In this document: positions 11,952 through 24,735 of the stretch, piece by piece
Layout of the letters: each line of letters begins with the position of its first letter
Position numbering within the stretch: position 1 is the stretch's first letter
Source of the DNA: Haliclona indistincta
Taxonomy: Eukaryota; Porifera; Demospongiae; Haplosclerida; Chalinidae
Length of the DNA: 64,000 nt
Reading direction: 5' to 3'
Assembly: GCA_964017065.1 (NCBI GenBank)
Contig: OZ024789.1
Location: forward strand, 831,764-895,763
The notes under the pieces: generated by a model
The model's input: only the letters and a program-made list of their open reading frames with translations
What the model was told of the DNA's origin: nothing
Database searches by the model: none
Program-made: the position numbers and the translations under genes

Positions 11952-12552
11952 CCCTTTAGCCCCTAATGACGCCTTTTGGCGTCATAATTGACTCCACCTA
12001 CTCTAGACGTCATAACTAGTGTGAAAAGTGCTCTAGAAAGGTCAAATCAAGTTTAATTGCAAATTACCTGAAAAAACCACTTTTTTTCGTCGCGCCCTTC
12101 CCACTAAACCATTTAGAATAGGGGACGGGGGGGATTTTTAAAGGGGGGTTTTCCCCCCTTTAACCCGGGGTTCGAAGGGGCGGAGCCCCTCGCCGCTTTC
12201 GGCATTTTTGGGGCTTCAGGACGCCCGGAAATGCATACTTTGGCATAGAATATGGTCTAAACTGTGCTGTTTGCTCACCTGGACACCACCAGGTTTTTGT
12301 ATCAGTCACCAGGGCTAAACGAAGACCAAAATTGGCTGAAAAATGACGAGGACGCAGCACTTAAGTGGCTTCAATTCCGAAGTGGGAGTGGCCAACTCAG
12401 AGTTTACCAAATGGTCGTAAACTTTGACATGCCAGGAAAAAACAGTGCTAGTTTGGAACAGCTAGCGTACTGCATGTTGTAGAAAATCGCAAGACAAACT
12501 GTCAGCTTAGCAAAAGTCAAACTGTCGTCAAAATAATTCAGTAATTAAAGGG
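11952..12552. mobile_element. TTAA-flanked MITE, related family
   Basis: TTAA at 11948-11951 and 12553-12556 bracket an element with CCCTTTAGCCCCTAATGACGCC at the left and AATTAAAGGG at the right, the same ends as the element at 44965-45555. The interior differs and has a G/C-rich palindromic run near 12130-12190. Unit 2 and unit 3 lack it at this intron position. Confidence 0.65.
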
Positions 12553-13749
12553 TTAAGCAAACGTGCAAATTTTGCTCAAATTTGATGACGAATGCTTAAA
12601 TAATATTTAGGAACCTTTGCTCAAAAATGACCTTAGTGTAACTTTAGATCAAAACTGAATTAGATTAATATGAGCTGCCTAAATTTAGGCATGCTGAATT
12701 TCTAGATTTAACTAAAAATTCTGAATAAGCATGCCTAATGTTGTCCTAAATTGCTAAAAATATTATGGTGTGAATTATTAAAAATGCCCGCAGTATTATA
12801 CTTTGGTCGTTTTTTCTTCCAATTTTCAATGATATGTTAATTTTTCAAACTACCTATATGGCCTGCAAGTACTATCATCTGATTATAGCTATGTCACGGC
12901 ATGCTCACTCACTATTATCATCTGACTATCACATGATATGACTGCTAGTCACATGATCACTCACTATTCTGTAGTCCTCAAGTGCACTGGTAAAGTGACG
13001 ATGAAAGTAGGTGTGGTCCTTGAGTACATATATCTCCAGTGGCACAGTCTCCACCCTCACACTCTCTCCCTCACCTCCTCCACCTCCCCCCATCACCACC
13101 TCACTTAGTCCTAGACTAAGTGTGCTGCTCCATTTCTCGTCATGTGCTAGCAGCAATCTCTCCCTCGGCCCTCTCTCATCCAGTGAGCTACTGATGCTAC
13201 CAGAACTGCCTCTGAAATCTCCCGGACCTTGTTTCAATGTTAAGACCTTGTCCAGACTGCTAGTACTCTTACTGAGCTTCTCTTGCTGTGAGAGGAGCCC
13301 ACCAGCTACTGAGCTGCCTCTAGTAGCTGACAGGTAAGGTGAGTTAGTGTGTGCATCTGTGTCGCTGATGTGTAATGAGGGAGGAGGGGTTCTTGCTGGT
13401 TAAACACCACCATTATTACTATAAACCAGTTCACTATTATGTAGAAATCACTCTCCAGCTCATATAGTCGTTGAGAGGGAGGTTACGGCGCAACAAGGTG
13501 TCCAGGCGACCATCAAATCGATTGGTCTTGTGCTGCAGTTGGTGGGCCATCCTTCACTTCATGCATGATCCAGTTAGTGATGAGGATTACGTGGGTGAGC
13601 AGTGCTTTTAGTAAAAATCATCATGGTAACGAATAACATATCACCATTGAAACAAACACTACAATAATAATCACTACAAAAATGTTATAAATTATACATG
13701 TAAAAGTCTACAAAAATTAGTGCTTTCACAAAAAATTAGATGGATGATG

Positions 13750-16403
13750 TCATCGTTTTGTGAAGTGGTTTAGCTGATCCACAATGTAACTCATTGCTGG
13801 TCGCTTGTTGGGGTCCTGTTGCACACATGAGCTGATCAGTTGGTGCATTAGTGGCCAGTCCTTGGCCATGGACTGCAGCATGGAGGGGAAGGCACCAGGG
13901 TCAGGAAGACGATTGCTCAACACCTCACACAGTAGCTTGCCAAAACTAAACACGTCCATCTTGGTAGTCTGTTGCTCTCCCTTGAACACTTCAGGAGCAG
14001 TGTACATTGCAGCTCCTGGACCAGGAGTGCTAGCATGCTGTACAAGGTTGGCGGAACCAAAGTCTGACAGCTTCCCTCTCCACTTGTTGTCGGGTAGAGC
14101 TAGCAGCAGGACGTTGGCACTGCTCACATCTCTGTGAATGATGGGGTTCGACTGGAGATGGAGGTAGTTGAGTGCAGCGGATACGTCCCTCAGTATGCTT
14201 AACTTAGCACCATTCAGGAGTTGAGTGTTGTGATAGGCTTGGCGTAGGTTGGTGTCCATGAGTTCTGTGATGATGATGGGAGTGTTGGATGGACTGTCTA
14301 GTACTGCTGCCATGAACAGCAGCAGGTTGGGGTGACGCACTTTAGCCATCAAGCTGATCTCACGACGGAGGAGATCTCTATAGTAGTCTGACGAGCTGAT
14401 GATGGAGTGGAGCTGTTTCATAGCTACTTCCTGGCCTCGGAAACTGCCGACCACTACTCTCCCCCACCCTCCTTCTCCCAGCAACCGGCCTGTGGGTCGT
14501 ACCTCATTGTGGCTCACCACCCAGAAGCTAATGTCAGTATCTGAACCTAACTTAGGTTGCTGGTCCAACCTAGACTGGAGCTGCCTTGCCTCCTCCTGGA
14601 GACGAGTGATCTCTTGCTGGTGGTTTTGTGTTAGACGAGCATTGTCTTGCTGAAGGCGACTGTTGTCTTGCTGAAGTTGAGAGATGGTTTGCTGGTGATG
14701 GGTGACTTCTTGTTGATGGATTTGTGTTAGATGAGCATTGTCTTGCTTTAGATGAACATTCTCTTGCTGAAGACTAGTAACCTCTTTCTGTAATCGAGTG
14801 TTGTCTTGCTGGAGGTGATCATTGTCTTGCTGGAGGTGATCATTGCCTTCCTGGAGGTGGTCATTGCCTTCCTGTAGGTGATCATTGCCTTCCTGGAGGT
14901 GATCATTGTCTTGCTGGAGGTGAGTGATCTGCTGGTGAAGAACAGTGTTCGTATCTTTTGCTGTTCCACTGCTTGCTTGATGTGGAGGTGATGCTTGGGG
15001 ATTAGAGACCTGGTCTTCACGATGACGTATTGTTGGAGGCTCTTGTGGTTTAGTGATGGACAGCTTGTTTAAAAGTTGACGATATAAAGGAACACTTTCA
15101 GCAGTTGCATGAGGGTTAATATCTGAGAGAGGAAGAGAAGAGAGAAGAGGTGTGAACACAGTAAGATGATGGAGTGGATGAGGTACATGAGATACAGTAA
15201 TGGACAACAGTCACTCACCAGATGATACTAATTGTATATTTGTGGTAAGTCCATGAACATCAGCCACGCCCCAGAATGGTTTGTGTGTCGGTAGTCCAGT
15301 CCACACAATGCCCTTATCCACACCATCAATATAGACATGTAGCTCTCCCTTTCTTGAGACCATGCAACCAAGAGTCTGACCCTCTCGGAGTGACCAGAGG
15401 TCAACTTTGAGCTCTCTACTCTTATCATTGTGACAAACGGTACTACGCCACAGGATCCAGTAGTCAGAGCGATCTCTCCATTCGACTGCATCACTAGGAA
15501 TGCCGCTCGGAATGCTGATATCAGTGGCGTAGCCAGAATGGGGCCTAGTGGGGCCTGTGCCCCACCAAGTTTCACTAGTGCCCCACTCCAAAATCAAGTC
15601 TCCTAATTAAAATTCATCAGTTAATTATAGCACATACGTGTCTTCATGATCAGTTAGTCTAGCTGAACGCACTTAGCTGACTTATAAGCAATACTGGGCT
15701 GATCTGTCTGACTGACGGTCGATCTGTAGGTCTCCTGACTTGCTGCAGCCATTTTAGGCGTGGCCAATGCGAGGCGTGGCTTGTTTACACGTGTGGCTGG
15801 TTAACAAAATTAATGCTACGTGCGAACTGAATTGTTATTTTGTATCTGTCACTTAAAACGAAATTTCCATTCACCAGCATGGCTCTTATCTACGTGGTAC
15901 GCTCTTATCTACCTGCTAGGTAGCTTGCGAGTCCAGCCGGCGAGCTACGTGCGAACTGAAATGTCCAAAAACGTGCATCTCATGAATATTAATTAGTAAA
16001 AATTTTTTCGGGCTCGCTTCGCTCGCCACTTCAGTGCCCCACCTCTGAAAAATCCTGGCTACGCCACTGGCTGATATTATCATCAGGACACTGTGTGGTC
16101 ATACCTACACGCTGTTGTTGGTAGTAAGATATAAACACAGTAAACAGTGAACACTAATCACTAACTAGTCACTATAGTACACACACTAGTCAGCTAGACA
16201 CTCACAATGGATCCTAACCATAAGTACGATTCATCATACTTGAGTATCTTCACCCAGAATACGGTACTTAGCGCTACCGGCTGCGTAGTGAATACAATAC
16301 CATCTCTATGGCTTCTAACTCGTCTAGCAACAGTGTTGTTTTCTGAGAGTTTGATGTTCTCTCCATGACGAGAGTGGAAGCACTGCGTACTCGTAGTCGC
16401 CAT
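13750..16403 (-). pseudogene. NHR-coiled coil-kinase gene, copy 1, exon 2 split by a MITE
   Basis: Three exons match the intact copies: exon 1 16206-16403 (ATG at 16403), exon 2 15219-16111, exon 3 13750-15122. Exons 1 and 2 encode an NHR domain. Exon 3 encodes a linker, a long coiled coil rich in 7-residue QxxNDHL units, and a full kinase domain with GEGGWGRV, VAMK, HRDVSSANVLL, DFG and APE motifs. A 548-bp hAT MITE lies in exon 2 (15522-16069) and breaks the frame. Without it and its 8-bp target duplication, exon 2 stays open and has 15 extra bases relative to the other copies. Exon 3 has no stop. The insertion is probably recent. The gene would be null unless the MITE is spliced out. Confidence 0.8.
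15522..16069. mobile_element. hAT-type MITE, 548 bp, inside kinase 1 exon 2
   Basis: The termini are CAGTGGCGTAGCCAG and CTGGCTACGCCACTG, a perfect 15-bp inverted repeat of the kind typical of hAT elements. It is flanked by an 8-bp target duplication GCTGATAT (15514-15521 and 16070-16077), again typical of hAT. The four other kinase copies are uninterrupted at this site. No transposase is encoded. Confidence 0.9.
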
Positions 16404-16609
16404 CGTGGTCGCACAACACCCATCTAATTAACTAGGGGTCTCCTCATTTTTTCCATTTTTCATTTCAAAGCCACTAGTGCTAATTGAAGAGAGAAGAGAC
16501 TTCAAATATGAGAGAGAATGAGCTGATTTAATAGAAACTGGGAGACTATTCTCAGTCCAGTTCCTCGCTAAAATTATTGCTGTACGGTATATCTGTTCCT
16601 CATGCATCA

Positions 16610-16770
16610 GGTGAGTTCAAGCAAGCATTCAGCTGCTTCCATTACAGCACAGCAGAGGAGAAGAGATTGGATTGTATACCACAGAGCAACGAAAACATGA
16701 TGCGTCACAGAGGATGAGAGAGCAGGAGGAAGAGAGGGGGGATGAAGCAGCTATAGAAGAGTATCAAATC
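16610..16770 (+). pseudogene. CHCHD4 last-exon remnant (unit 1 junction)
   Basis: The segment from the CATCAG acceptor contains GAGTTCAAGCAAG, CAGCTGCTTCCATTACAGCA and the following acidic-tail region, but lacks the first ~35 bases of the exon seen at 39435. The G6PD exons 1 to 5 that precede this exon in units 2 to 4 are deleted here; only the end of the junction intron (about 16560-16609) remains. Bases 16404-16560 hold the start of the kinase-G6PD spacer and then unmatched sequence. Confidence 0.65.
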
Positions 16771-17008
16771 AGATAGTGCTGTGTTACAATCCTCATGATT
16801 TGTGTGTCATCTGATGATATTCCACTAGTATGTTATACTGATAGTATTGCTGACTTATGTATTATACTATTATCTGTATGAGATAAACACTCAATCATTA
16901 TCAGTATTATAATATGAAAAGATCGACTTTAGTTGTTATTAGAAAACAATGATTATTCACTGATCAAACAGATATTGATGACATGATGAGTGGTGATTAT
17001 TGTGGTCA

Positions 17009-19160
17009 CTAGTGATCCAGTATCAGTGAGCACAGTAGGTGTAGTCTAGTGATGATGGATGAGTGGAGTGGAGACACACTGCAGGATAGCTGCTGGCACT
17101 GACCTAGTGCAGCTGGTCTCAGATAATACCTGGACATCAACAACACTTAGTAGTACTCTCACTCACTCACTCATTACCTAAACTCTTCAGTGAAGTGTTG
17201 TCTACAAGTGTCTCTCAGTGATGTGGAGTGCTGTACTGATACTAGCATGAGAGACACTGAGTAATAGAGAGAGACAGCTTGCTCTGATGAGACACTGCTC
17301 TCTAGTGAAGCTGTGAGCTGTGACACTACTGCATGAAGACAGTCAATCTAACAACAAAGAGAGCATCATATCACACTCTCAGAGCTAGCTACTAGTAGGT
17401 ACTCACTGTTGATCTGTTAGTAGCTAGTAGGTGATCTACCCACCATACTATAGTAGCACTGGACTCACACTGCTGCCAGGATACCTGTAACACAACGAGA
17501 CATAGTGATCTATCATCTGAAGCAGTACACCCACGCAAGTAGGCGTAGCTCAATGTTGTGCGTTATTTAGAAAAAAGGCGCGGAAATTGATGTATTGAGT
17601 CTGCCTCAGTGAGCAGAGAGTGCTGTTAGTGCCTGAACAAAGTCGCTATCACAAAGAAAACACTTCGGGCAAGCATAACCAGGTATTTACTCTCTTACAC
17701 TATTTAGACACACTTTATGCCCCATACTCCATTAGCTAGCGGGAACACAGCAGTAACATCATCATTGGTACATTACCTGTTGAGCTACTCGAGACAGTTC
17801 ATACAGTAGACCGACTGTACGATCAGTGAGCTCACCTAGTAGCTTACCAACCTGTGAGAGAGATGAGACATGCTAGTACCAGTACTAGTGCTAGTATACC
17901 TCATCATCCTCATCATGATGGGTGCCGCTGTGTGTGGTGTGTGTGGTGTGTTGGTGTAGTGGTGTGTGGCAGCAGTGTCTCTGGTGCTGCTGATAATAGT
18001 GACTCAATGTGGTTAGTGTCATGGCTGTCACTGACTCTAACATCTCTCCACTACAACAACGAAGAGAGAGAGAGGTAGATTAATACTGAGGAAGGAGAGT
18101 GATTGTTTTGATAGACAACTATGTAAAGCTGCCGAAAATGTTTTTGTGGTATAAGAATGTGCAACATTCAAGTTCATGTCAATTCGACATATAAAATTTG
18201 CATAATATTTAATCTATGATAAATTTCCTGAATCTTGTTCAAATGTGCTGCTCACTTGTTTCTTGTTAGTAGAAGGAATCGTTTGTTATACGAGTGAGTT
18301 CCCTGCAGTGCTCTGAGCAACACCTCCATTACAATAGCTGCATACCTGAGGAAAGACAAGAGGAGGTGGATAGAGAGGTATGAATGCACATGGTCACAGC
18401 ATCAGTGAGCTCACTCTATGGAGTCTATCAATGATAGTTTCTCTGTGATACATCTAGTCCTCAACTGATCAATACAATACTGTAACACATCACTATCCTA
18501 GACAAAGAGAGAGAGAATGAAAAATTTAGAGTCTGCATGCATGAGTTAAAAAAATTCTCAGCATTAAAAGCTTTTTCACTCATTCAAGCAACAAAATAAA
18601 ATATGGCATGTGTATTGTGTAGGCTGAGAAAAATAATAATAATTAGATCCAGTTGATCTATGCATAATAATGTACGATAGCACAAAGTAGATATTTTGAT
18701 AGTGAAAATCTGTTTTAGAAACAGAATGATGATGGTCCATATAGCTTACCGACCAGAATAGAGATCTTATAGTGAAGTATCTCTTACAAGCTGTAGTTAA
18801 CTCAAGAAGCAGTTTAACTGATATGTATCTAGTCTTCTACAATGAAGCAACTCTGATCTCAGTCAGTGACTGATACTGCTCACACCATGCTTGCCTGCAG
18901 TAGAGATCAGATAAACACCACCATTATTACTATAAACCAGCTCACGATGGTTTACAATGTGACGTGGTGGCTAGCACTATCAAAATATACTATGTCACGT
19001 TGCCTGACAATTAGCAATGCAGTGCAAACTACTGAGTCACATTGTAAACTAGTGTGATGGTATTAATGAAGGGGTGGGGCTAGTTCACTCACTGTTTATC
19101 AGCGTGTGTGTCATTGTTAGTCGTCTGCTGATGTGATGATGTGTCTTGACAACAACACTC
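17009..19160 (-). pseudogene. C12orf56-like gene, copy 2 (exons 3-11 only)
   Basis: The stop codon is at 17009-17011 and exons 11 to 3 are in order and close to the intact copy, with exon 3 beginning at about 19160. Exons 1 and 2, which hold the PH-like start and most of the protein, are absent; intron 2 sequence (to about 19590) passes directly to the 3' flank of kinase 2. Exon 7 has a short in-frame GTGTGGTGT expansion. No start codon or promoter remains. Confidence 0.75.
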
Positions 19161-19650
19161 CTACACACAATGATGAATAGGTTAGTGTATCATGGAGACT
19201 GTGCTGGTTTAACATCATTGCATTCATAGATTCAATAATGAACGTTCATGTGCTAAAAGTTTGACAATGCATTGCAGGCTTTGATCATTTATTTTCTCAA
19301 TTAATTATTTTTTGCACGTTTGATACCTATTATTGATTATCTTCAGCACATGCCAAACAAAACATGCAAATTTTGCTCAAATTTGATGACAATGCCTAAA
19401 TTTAGGAACTTTTGCTCTAAAATGACCTAAATTTGATCAATAATACTGAAAATAATGAGCTGCCTAATTTTAGGCATGCTAGATTTCTATAACTTCTGAA
19501 AGTTCAGGTAAGCATGCCTATAGTAGGCATGTAGTCCTATATTGCTAAAAATAAAATTATGGTGTGAATTATTATTACCGTGCCTCCCTAATAATACATG
19601 TAAAAGGCTTAAAAAATTAATACTTTCACTAAAAAATAGAATGGACGATG

Positions 19651-21543
19651 TCATCGTTTTGTGAAGTGGTTTAGCTGATCCACAATGTAACTCATTGCTG
19701 GTCGCTTGTTGGGGTCCTGTTGCACACATGAGCTGATCAGTTGGTGCATTAGTGGCCAGTCCTTGGCCATGGACTGCAGCATGGAGGGGAAGGCACCAGG
19801 GTCAGGAAGACGGTTGCTCAACACCTCACACAGGAGCTTGCCAAAACTAAACACGTCCATCTTGGTTGTCTGTTGCTCTCCCTTGAACACTTCAGGAGCA
19901 GTGTACATTGCAGCTCCTGGACCAGGAGTGCTAGCATGCTGTACAAGGTTGGCGGAACCAAAGTCTGACAGCTTCCCTCTCCACTTGTTGTTGGGTAGAG
20001 CTAGCAGCAGAACGTTGGCACTGCTCACATCTCTGTGAATGATGGGGTTCGACTGGAGATGGAGGTAGTTGAGTGCAGCAGATACGTCCCTCAGTATGCT
20101 TAGCTTGACGCCATTGTTAGTGAGTTGAGCGTTGTGATAGGCTTGGCGTAGGTTGGTGTCCATGAGTTCTGTGATGATGATGGGAGTGTTTGATGGACTG
20201 TCCAGTACTGCTGCTATGAACAGCAGCAGGTTGGGGTGACGCACTTTAGCCATCAAGCTGATCTCACGACGGAGGAGATCTCTATAGTAGTCAGACGAGC
20301 TGATGATGGAGTGGAGCTGTTTCATAGCTACATCCTGGCCTCGGAAACTGCCAACCACTACTCTCCCCCACCCTCCTTCTCCCAGCACCTTGCCTGTGGG
20401 TCGTACATCATTGTGGCTCACCACCCAGAAGCTAATGTCAGTATCTGAACCTAACTTAGGTTGCTGGTCCAACCTAGACTGGAGCTGCCTTGCCTCCTCC
20501 TGGAGACGAGTTTTGTCCTGTTGTAGATGAGTGACCTGTAGTTGGAGCTGTTGTTTTAGACGAGCGTTCTCTTGGTGAAGACTAGCAACCTCTTGCTGGA
20601 GGTGATAATTGTCTTGCTGGAGGAGAGTGATCTGCTGGTGAAGCGGAATAGTGTTCGTATATTTTGCTGTTCCAATGCTTGTTTGATGTGGAGGCGTGGC
20701 TTGGGGATTAGAGACCTGGTCTTCACGATGACGTATTGTTAGAGGCGCTTGTGGTTTAGTGATGGACAGCTTGTTTGAAAGTTGATGATATAAAGGAACA
20801 CTTTCAGCAGTTGCATGAGGGTTAATATCTGAGAGAGGAGAGAGAAAGGTGTGAACACAGTAACACAATAACAGAACACAGGAGTGGAACAGGATGAGGT
20901 AATGAGAGATACAGTAATGGACAACAGTCACTCACCAGATGATACTAATTGTATCTTTTTGGTACATCCACAAACATCAGCCACACCCCAGAATGGTTTG
21001 TGTGTTGGTAGTTCAGTCCACACAATACCCTTATCCACACCATCAATATAGACATGTAGCTCTCCCTCTCTTGAGACCGTGCAACCAACAGTCTGACCCT
21101 CTCCGAGTGACTCGAGGTTAACTTTCAGCTGGCTTCTCTTACCATTGTGATAAACAGTACTACACCTCAGGATCCAGTAGTCAGAGTGACCACTCCATTC
21201 CACTGCATAACTAGGAATGCTGATATTATCAGGACACTGTGTGGTCATACCTATCATCTGTTGTTGATAATAAGATATCAACACAGTAAACAGTGAACAC
21301 TAATCACTAACTAGTCACTATAGTACACACACTAGTCAGCTAGACACTCACAATGGATCCAAACCATCTAGTGTTATTCTCGAGTATCTTCACCTGGAAT
21401 ACGGTACCTAGCGCTACTGGCTGCTCAGTGAATACATTTCCATTCCAATTGCTTCCAACTCGTCTAGCAACAGTGTTTTTATCGGAGAGATTGATGTTCT
21501 TTCCACAACGAGAGTGAAAGCGCCCAGTACGCGTAGTCGCCAT
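19651..21543 (-). CDS. NHR-coiled coil-protein kinase, copy 2
   Basis: Exon 1 is 21352-21543, exon 2 20936-21257, exon 3 19651-20828, with GT-AG junctions in phases 0 and 1; the product is 563 aa. Residues ~8-170 form an NHR domain (FHSRxGxNIxLS start, FWGVADVxGxTKKIQL end), a beta-sandwich known from Neuralized, where it binds protein ligands. A short coiled coil follows, then a kinase domain (~320-560) with G-loop GEGGWGRV, VAMK lysine, HRD aspartate, DFG and APE. All core catalytic residues are present, so it should be active; the HRDVSSAN loop is TKL-like. No signal peptide or membrane segment is seen, so it is probably cytosolic. The stalk is among the shortest of the five. The upstream ATG is shared with a divergent G6PD copy. 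Confidence 0.85.
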
Positions 21544-21755
21544 CAAGAGGTAACGTCCATCTTTTTAACTATAGGGTCTCCTCATTGTGTGTTGTATCCG
21601 GTGTCACGGGAAGTAGACAAGGCGGGAGCGACCCTGCCAGCAACATCTCGCTAGCGGCATCCTGCCCGCCCTCAATATAGTGCCGTCAGCAGGCTACAGC
21701 AGCTACATGTAGCTCGATCATAGCTCTAGTGCTGCTCACAGCCACTACTGCAGTC

Positions 21756-22775
21756 ATGGCGGAGTCGACCATATTCGTCACAGTAGACTAGTGATGGGCG
21801 CCTATAGCTCTGTAAGCCACAGCATGCATTGATCTAGCTAGCTGTTGCTAGTAATATGAGAGGGAGAGAGGAGGAGAGATGTTATTGCTAGCATGTGTAG
21901 CTGCTGTTGGTAGATAGAGACAAGGCTCAGCCTTCTCTTGTATCCTCCATGCATTAGGGTGACCTTGGTAAGAAGATCTATCCAACACTGAGGTGAGTGA
22001 ATGAGTGTTTCCATTGCATGATCGATATGTGTGTTTGTAAAGGGTTAATTAAATGCTCTTTTTTTTTCAAAGTTGATTTGTTACCTAAAGGAGCTAAGAT
22101 ACAGTGGGATATGCTAGATCAGCACTTAGCAATAATGATCTACACCATAGAGTGGAACCATTCCTCAAGGTAACTCACTCACTCACTCACTCTAGATCTC
22201 TTTCCTTCTCTCTTGCAGGCTAAACCTGAGGAAAAGGACAAAGTTGAGTCATTCTTTGCTAGTTATAGCCTGTCAAGGGCTCTTATGATAAGAAAGAGGA
22301 TTTTGATAATCTGAATGCTGAGTTGTTGAAGCTAGAGCAGGGCTCTAGTGCTGGTAATCGTCTAGTGTACCTGGCTCTACCTCCATCAGTGTTTGCTGCC
22401 GTCACTACCAACGTTAACATTAAGGCTAAAACGTGAGCATTTCAATATTACACACACTCATATGACTGTTGTTCTGTAGTTGATGTATTATAAAGTATCT
22501 TCAGAAATTGAAACAGTTTCAATATTGCTTTTTTACTCGTTGCTTTCTGAAATATTAGATGCATTATGCATGGTATTGTATTTAAACTCATTTTCACTCT
22601 CTGTGTAGTGGATGGACTCGTGTGATTATTGAGAAGCCATTTGGTAAAGACTCAGAGAGCTCTGCTAAGCTATCCACTCATCTTGCTGGACTGTTCATGC
22701 AGAGAAGATGAGATATATCGTATTGATCACTACCTTAATTGGTAAAGAAATGGTGCAGAACCTCCTAGTACTGAG
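21756..22775 (+). pseudogene. G6PD exons 1-5, decayed copy (unit 2)
   Basis: Exon 1 starts at 21756 (MAEST-type) but has an in-frame stop and lost its clean GASG end. Exon 2 is shortened, exon 3 has base changes that break the frame, exon 4 (from ~22219) has a deletion in the SNSYVKG region, and exon 5 (~22610-22775) has an insertion at LFREDE. Introns follow the complete gene. The sequence passes after exon 5 into the CHCHD4 junction, not G6PD exon 6. Confidence 0.8.
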
Positions 22776-22883
22776 GTAAGGGAGAGTCAACATCTTGTGA
22801 CAGTGTGTGGAGACGTAATTTTTAGTGAGGCAAATATTTCTCACGCTAAAATTACTAGCTGTACGGTATCTGTTCCTCATCAG

Positions 22884-23060
22884 GTGGTATGCTGTTTGGT
22901 TCATGTGGGGATGAGTTCAAGCAAGTGTTCAGCTGCTTCTATTTTACAGCACAGCAGAGGAGATGGGATTGGATTGTATACCACAGTGCAATGAAGACAT
23001 GATGCGTCACTGAGGACGAGAGAGCAGGAGGAAGAGAGAGAGAGAGGGATGAAGCAGCTA
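22884..23060 (+). pseudogene. CHCHD4 last-exon remnant (unit 2 junction)
   Basis: After a TTCCTCATCAG acceptor comes GGTATGCTGTTTGGTTCATG and the CX9C region of MIA40, with a small insertion at FHYS. The frame stops at 23011-23013. It lies 108 bp after the pseudo-G6PD exon 5 donor. Bases 23061-23310 are the spacer to the convergent C12orf56-like copy, with no gene. Confidence 0.7.
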
Positions 23061-24735
23061 TAGAAGTGTATCAAATCAGATAGTGCTGTGTTACAATCCT
23101 CATGATTTGTGTGTCATCTGATGATATTCCACTAGTATGTTATAGAAACTAATCGCTGACTTATGCATTATACATTCTATTATCTGTATGAGATAAACAC
23201 TCAATCATTGTCAGTATTATTATTAGTGAAAAGATCAATTTTAGAAAACAATGAATATTCACTGATCAAACAGATATTGATGACATGATGAGTGGTGATT
23301 ATTGTGGTCACTAGTGATCCAGTATCAGTGAGCACAGTAGGTGTAGTCTAGTGATGATGGATGAGTGGAGTGGAGACACACTGCAGGATAGCTGCTGGCA
23401 CTGACCTAGTACAGCTGGTCTCAGATAATACCTGGACATCAACAACACTTAATAGTACTCTCACTCACTCACTCATTACCTAAACTCTTCAGTGAAGTGT
23501 TGTCTACAAGTGCCTCTCAGTGATGTGGAGTGCTGTACTGATACTAGCATGAGAGACACTGAGTAATAGAGAGAGACAGCTTGCTCTGATGAGACACTGC
23601 TCTCTAGTGAAGCTGTGAGCTGTGACACTACTGCATGAAGACAGTCAATCTAACAACAAAGAGAGCATCATATCACACTCTCAGAGCTAGCTACTAGTAG
23701 GTACTCACTGTTGATCTGTTAGTAGCTAGTAGGTGATCTACCCACCATACTATAGTAGCACTGGACTCACACTGCTGCCAGGATACCTGTAACACAACGA
23801 TACGTAGTGATCTATCATCTGAAGCAGTACACCCACGCAAGTAGGCGTAGCTCAATGTCGTGCGTTATTTAGAAAAGGCGGGGAAATTGATGTATCGAGT
23901 GTGCCTCAGTCAGCAGTGCATGCTGTTAGTGCCTGAACAAGTCGCTATCACAAAGAAAACACTTCGAACAAGCACAATCAGGTCTTTAGTGGGAACAGCT
24001 AGTTAGCTAGTAGGAACACAGCGGTAACATCATCATTGGTACATTACCTGTTGAGCTACTCGAGATAGTTCATACAGTAGACCGACTGTATGATCAGTGA
24101 GCTCACCTAGTAGCTTACCAACCTGTGAGAGAGATGAGACATGCTAGTACCAGTACTAGTGCTAGTATACCTCATCATCCTCATCATGATGGGTGCCGCT
24201 GTGTGTGGTGTGTTGGTGTAGTGGTGTGTGGCAGCAGTGTCTCTGGTGCTGCTGATAATAGTGACTCAGTGTGGTTAGTGTCATGGCTGTCACTGACTCT
24301 AACATCTCTCCACTACAACAACGAAGAAGAGAAGAGAGGTATATTAATAGTGAGCAGAAAGAGTGCTTGTTTTGATAGACAACTATGTAAAGCTGCTGAA
24401 AATTTATTGTGGAATAAGAATGAGCAACATTCAAGTTCATGTCAATTCAATTAATTTCCTGAATCTTGTTGAAATGTGCTGCTTACTTGTTTCTTGTTAG
24501 TAGAAGGAATCGTTTGTTACATGAGTGAGTTCCCTGCAGTGCTCTGAGCAACACCTCCATTACAATAGCTGCATACCTGAGGAGAGACAAGAGGAGGTGG
24601 ATAGAGAGGTATGAATGCACATGGTCACAGCATCAGTGAGCTCACTCTATGGAGTCTATCAATGATAGTTTCTCTGTGATACATCTAGTCCTCAACTGAT
24701 CAATACAATACTGTAATACATCACTATCCTAGACA

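Larger units (their letters stand above)
7061..13550 (-). pseudogene. C12orf56-like gene, copy 1 (decayed)
   Basis: Exons 11 to 3 of the complete copy at 48257-51982 are recognisable in order from the stop codon at 7061. Exon 8 lies near 7840-7915, exon 4 near 10640-10775 and exon 3 near 11709-11776. Exon 2 survives only as its 3' part (12965 to about 13400) and exon 1 only as a 5' piece (about 13470-13550), joined by a deletion. A LINE fragment with a nested insertion fills intron 4, and two TTAA-flanked MITEs lie in the intron between exons 3 and 2. Loss of most of exons 1 and 2 makes it a pseudogene. Confidence 0.75.

Noticed and set aside
13805..14137. 110-codon plus-strand frame antisense to the kinase domain, repeated in all five copies
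   Set aside because: It is the complement of conserved kinase codons; its conservation follows from the near-identical sense strand.
15123..15207. Kinase start at the ATG-like codon before SDINPHAT
   Set aside because: This part is intron 2: a GT donor at the end of exon 2 and a CTCTCAG acceptor join in phase, and the NHR exons precede it.
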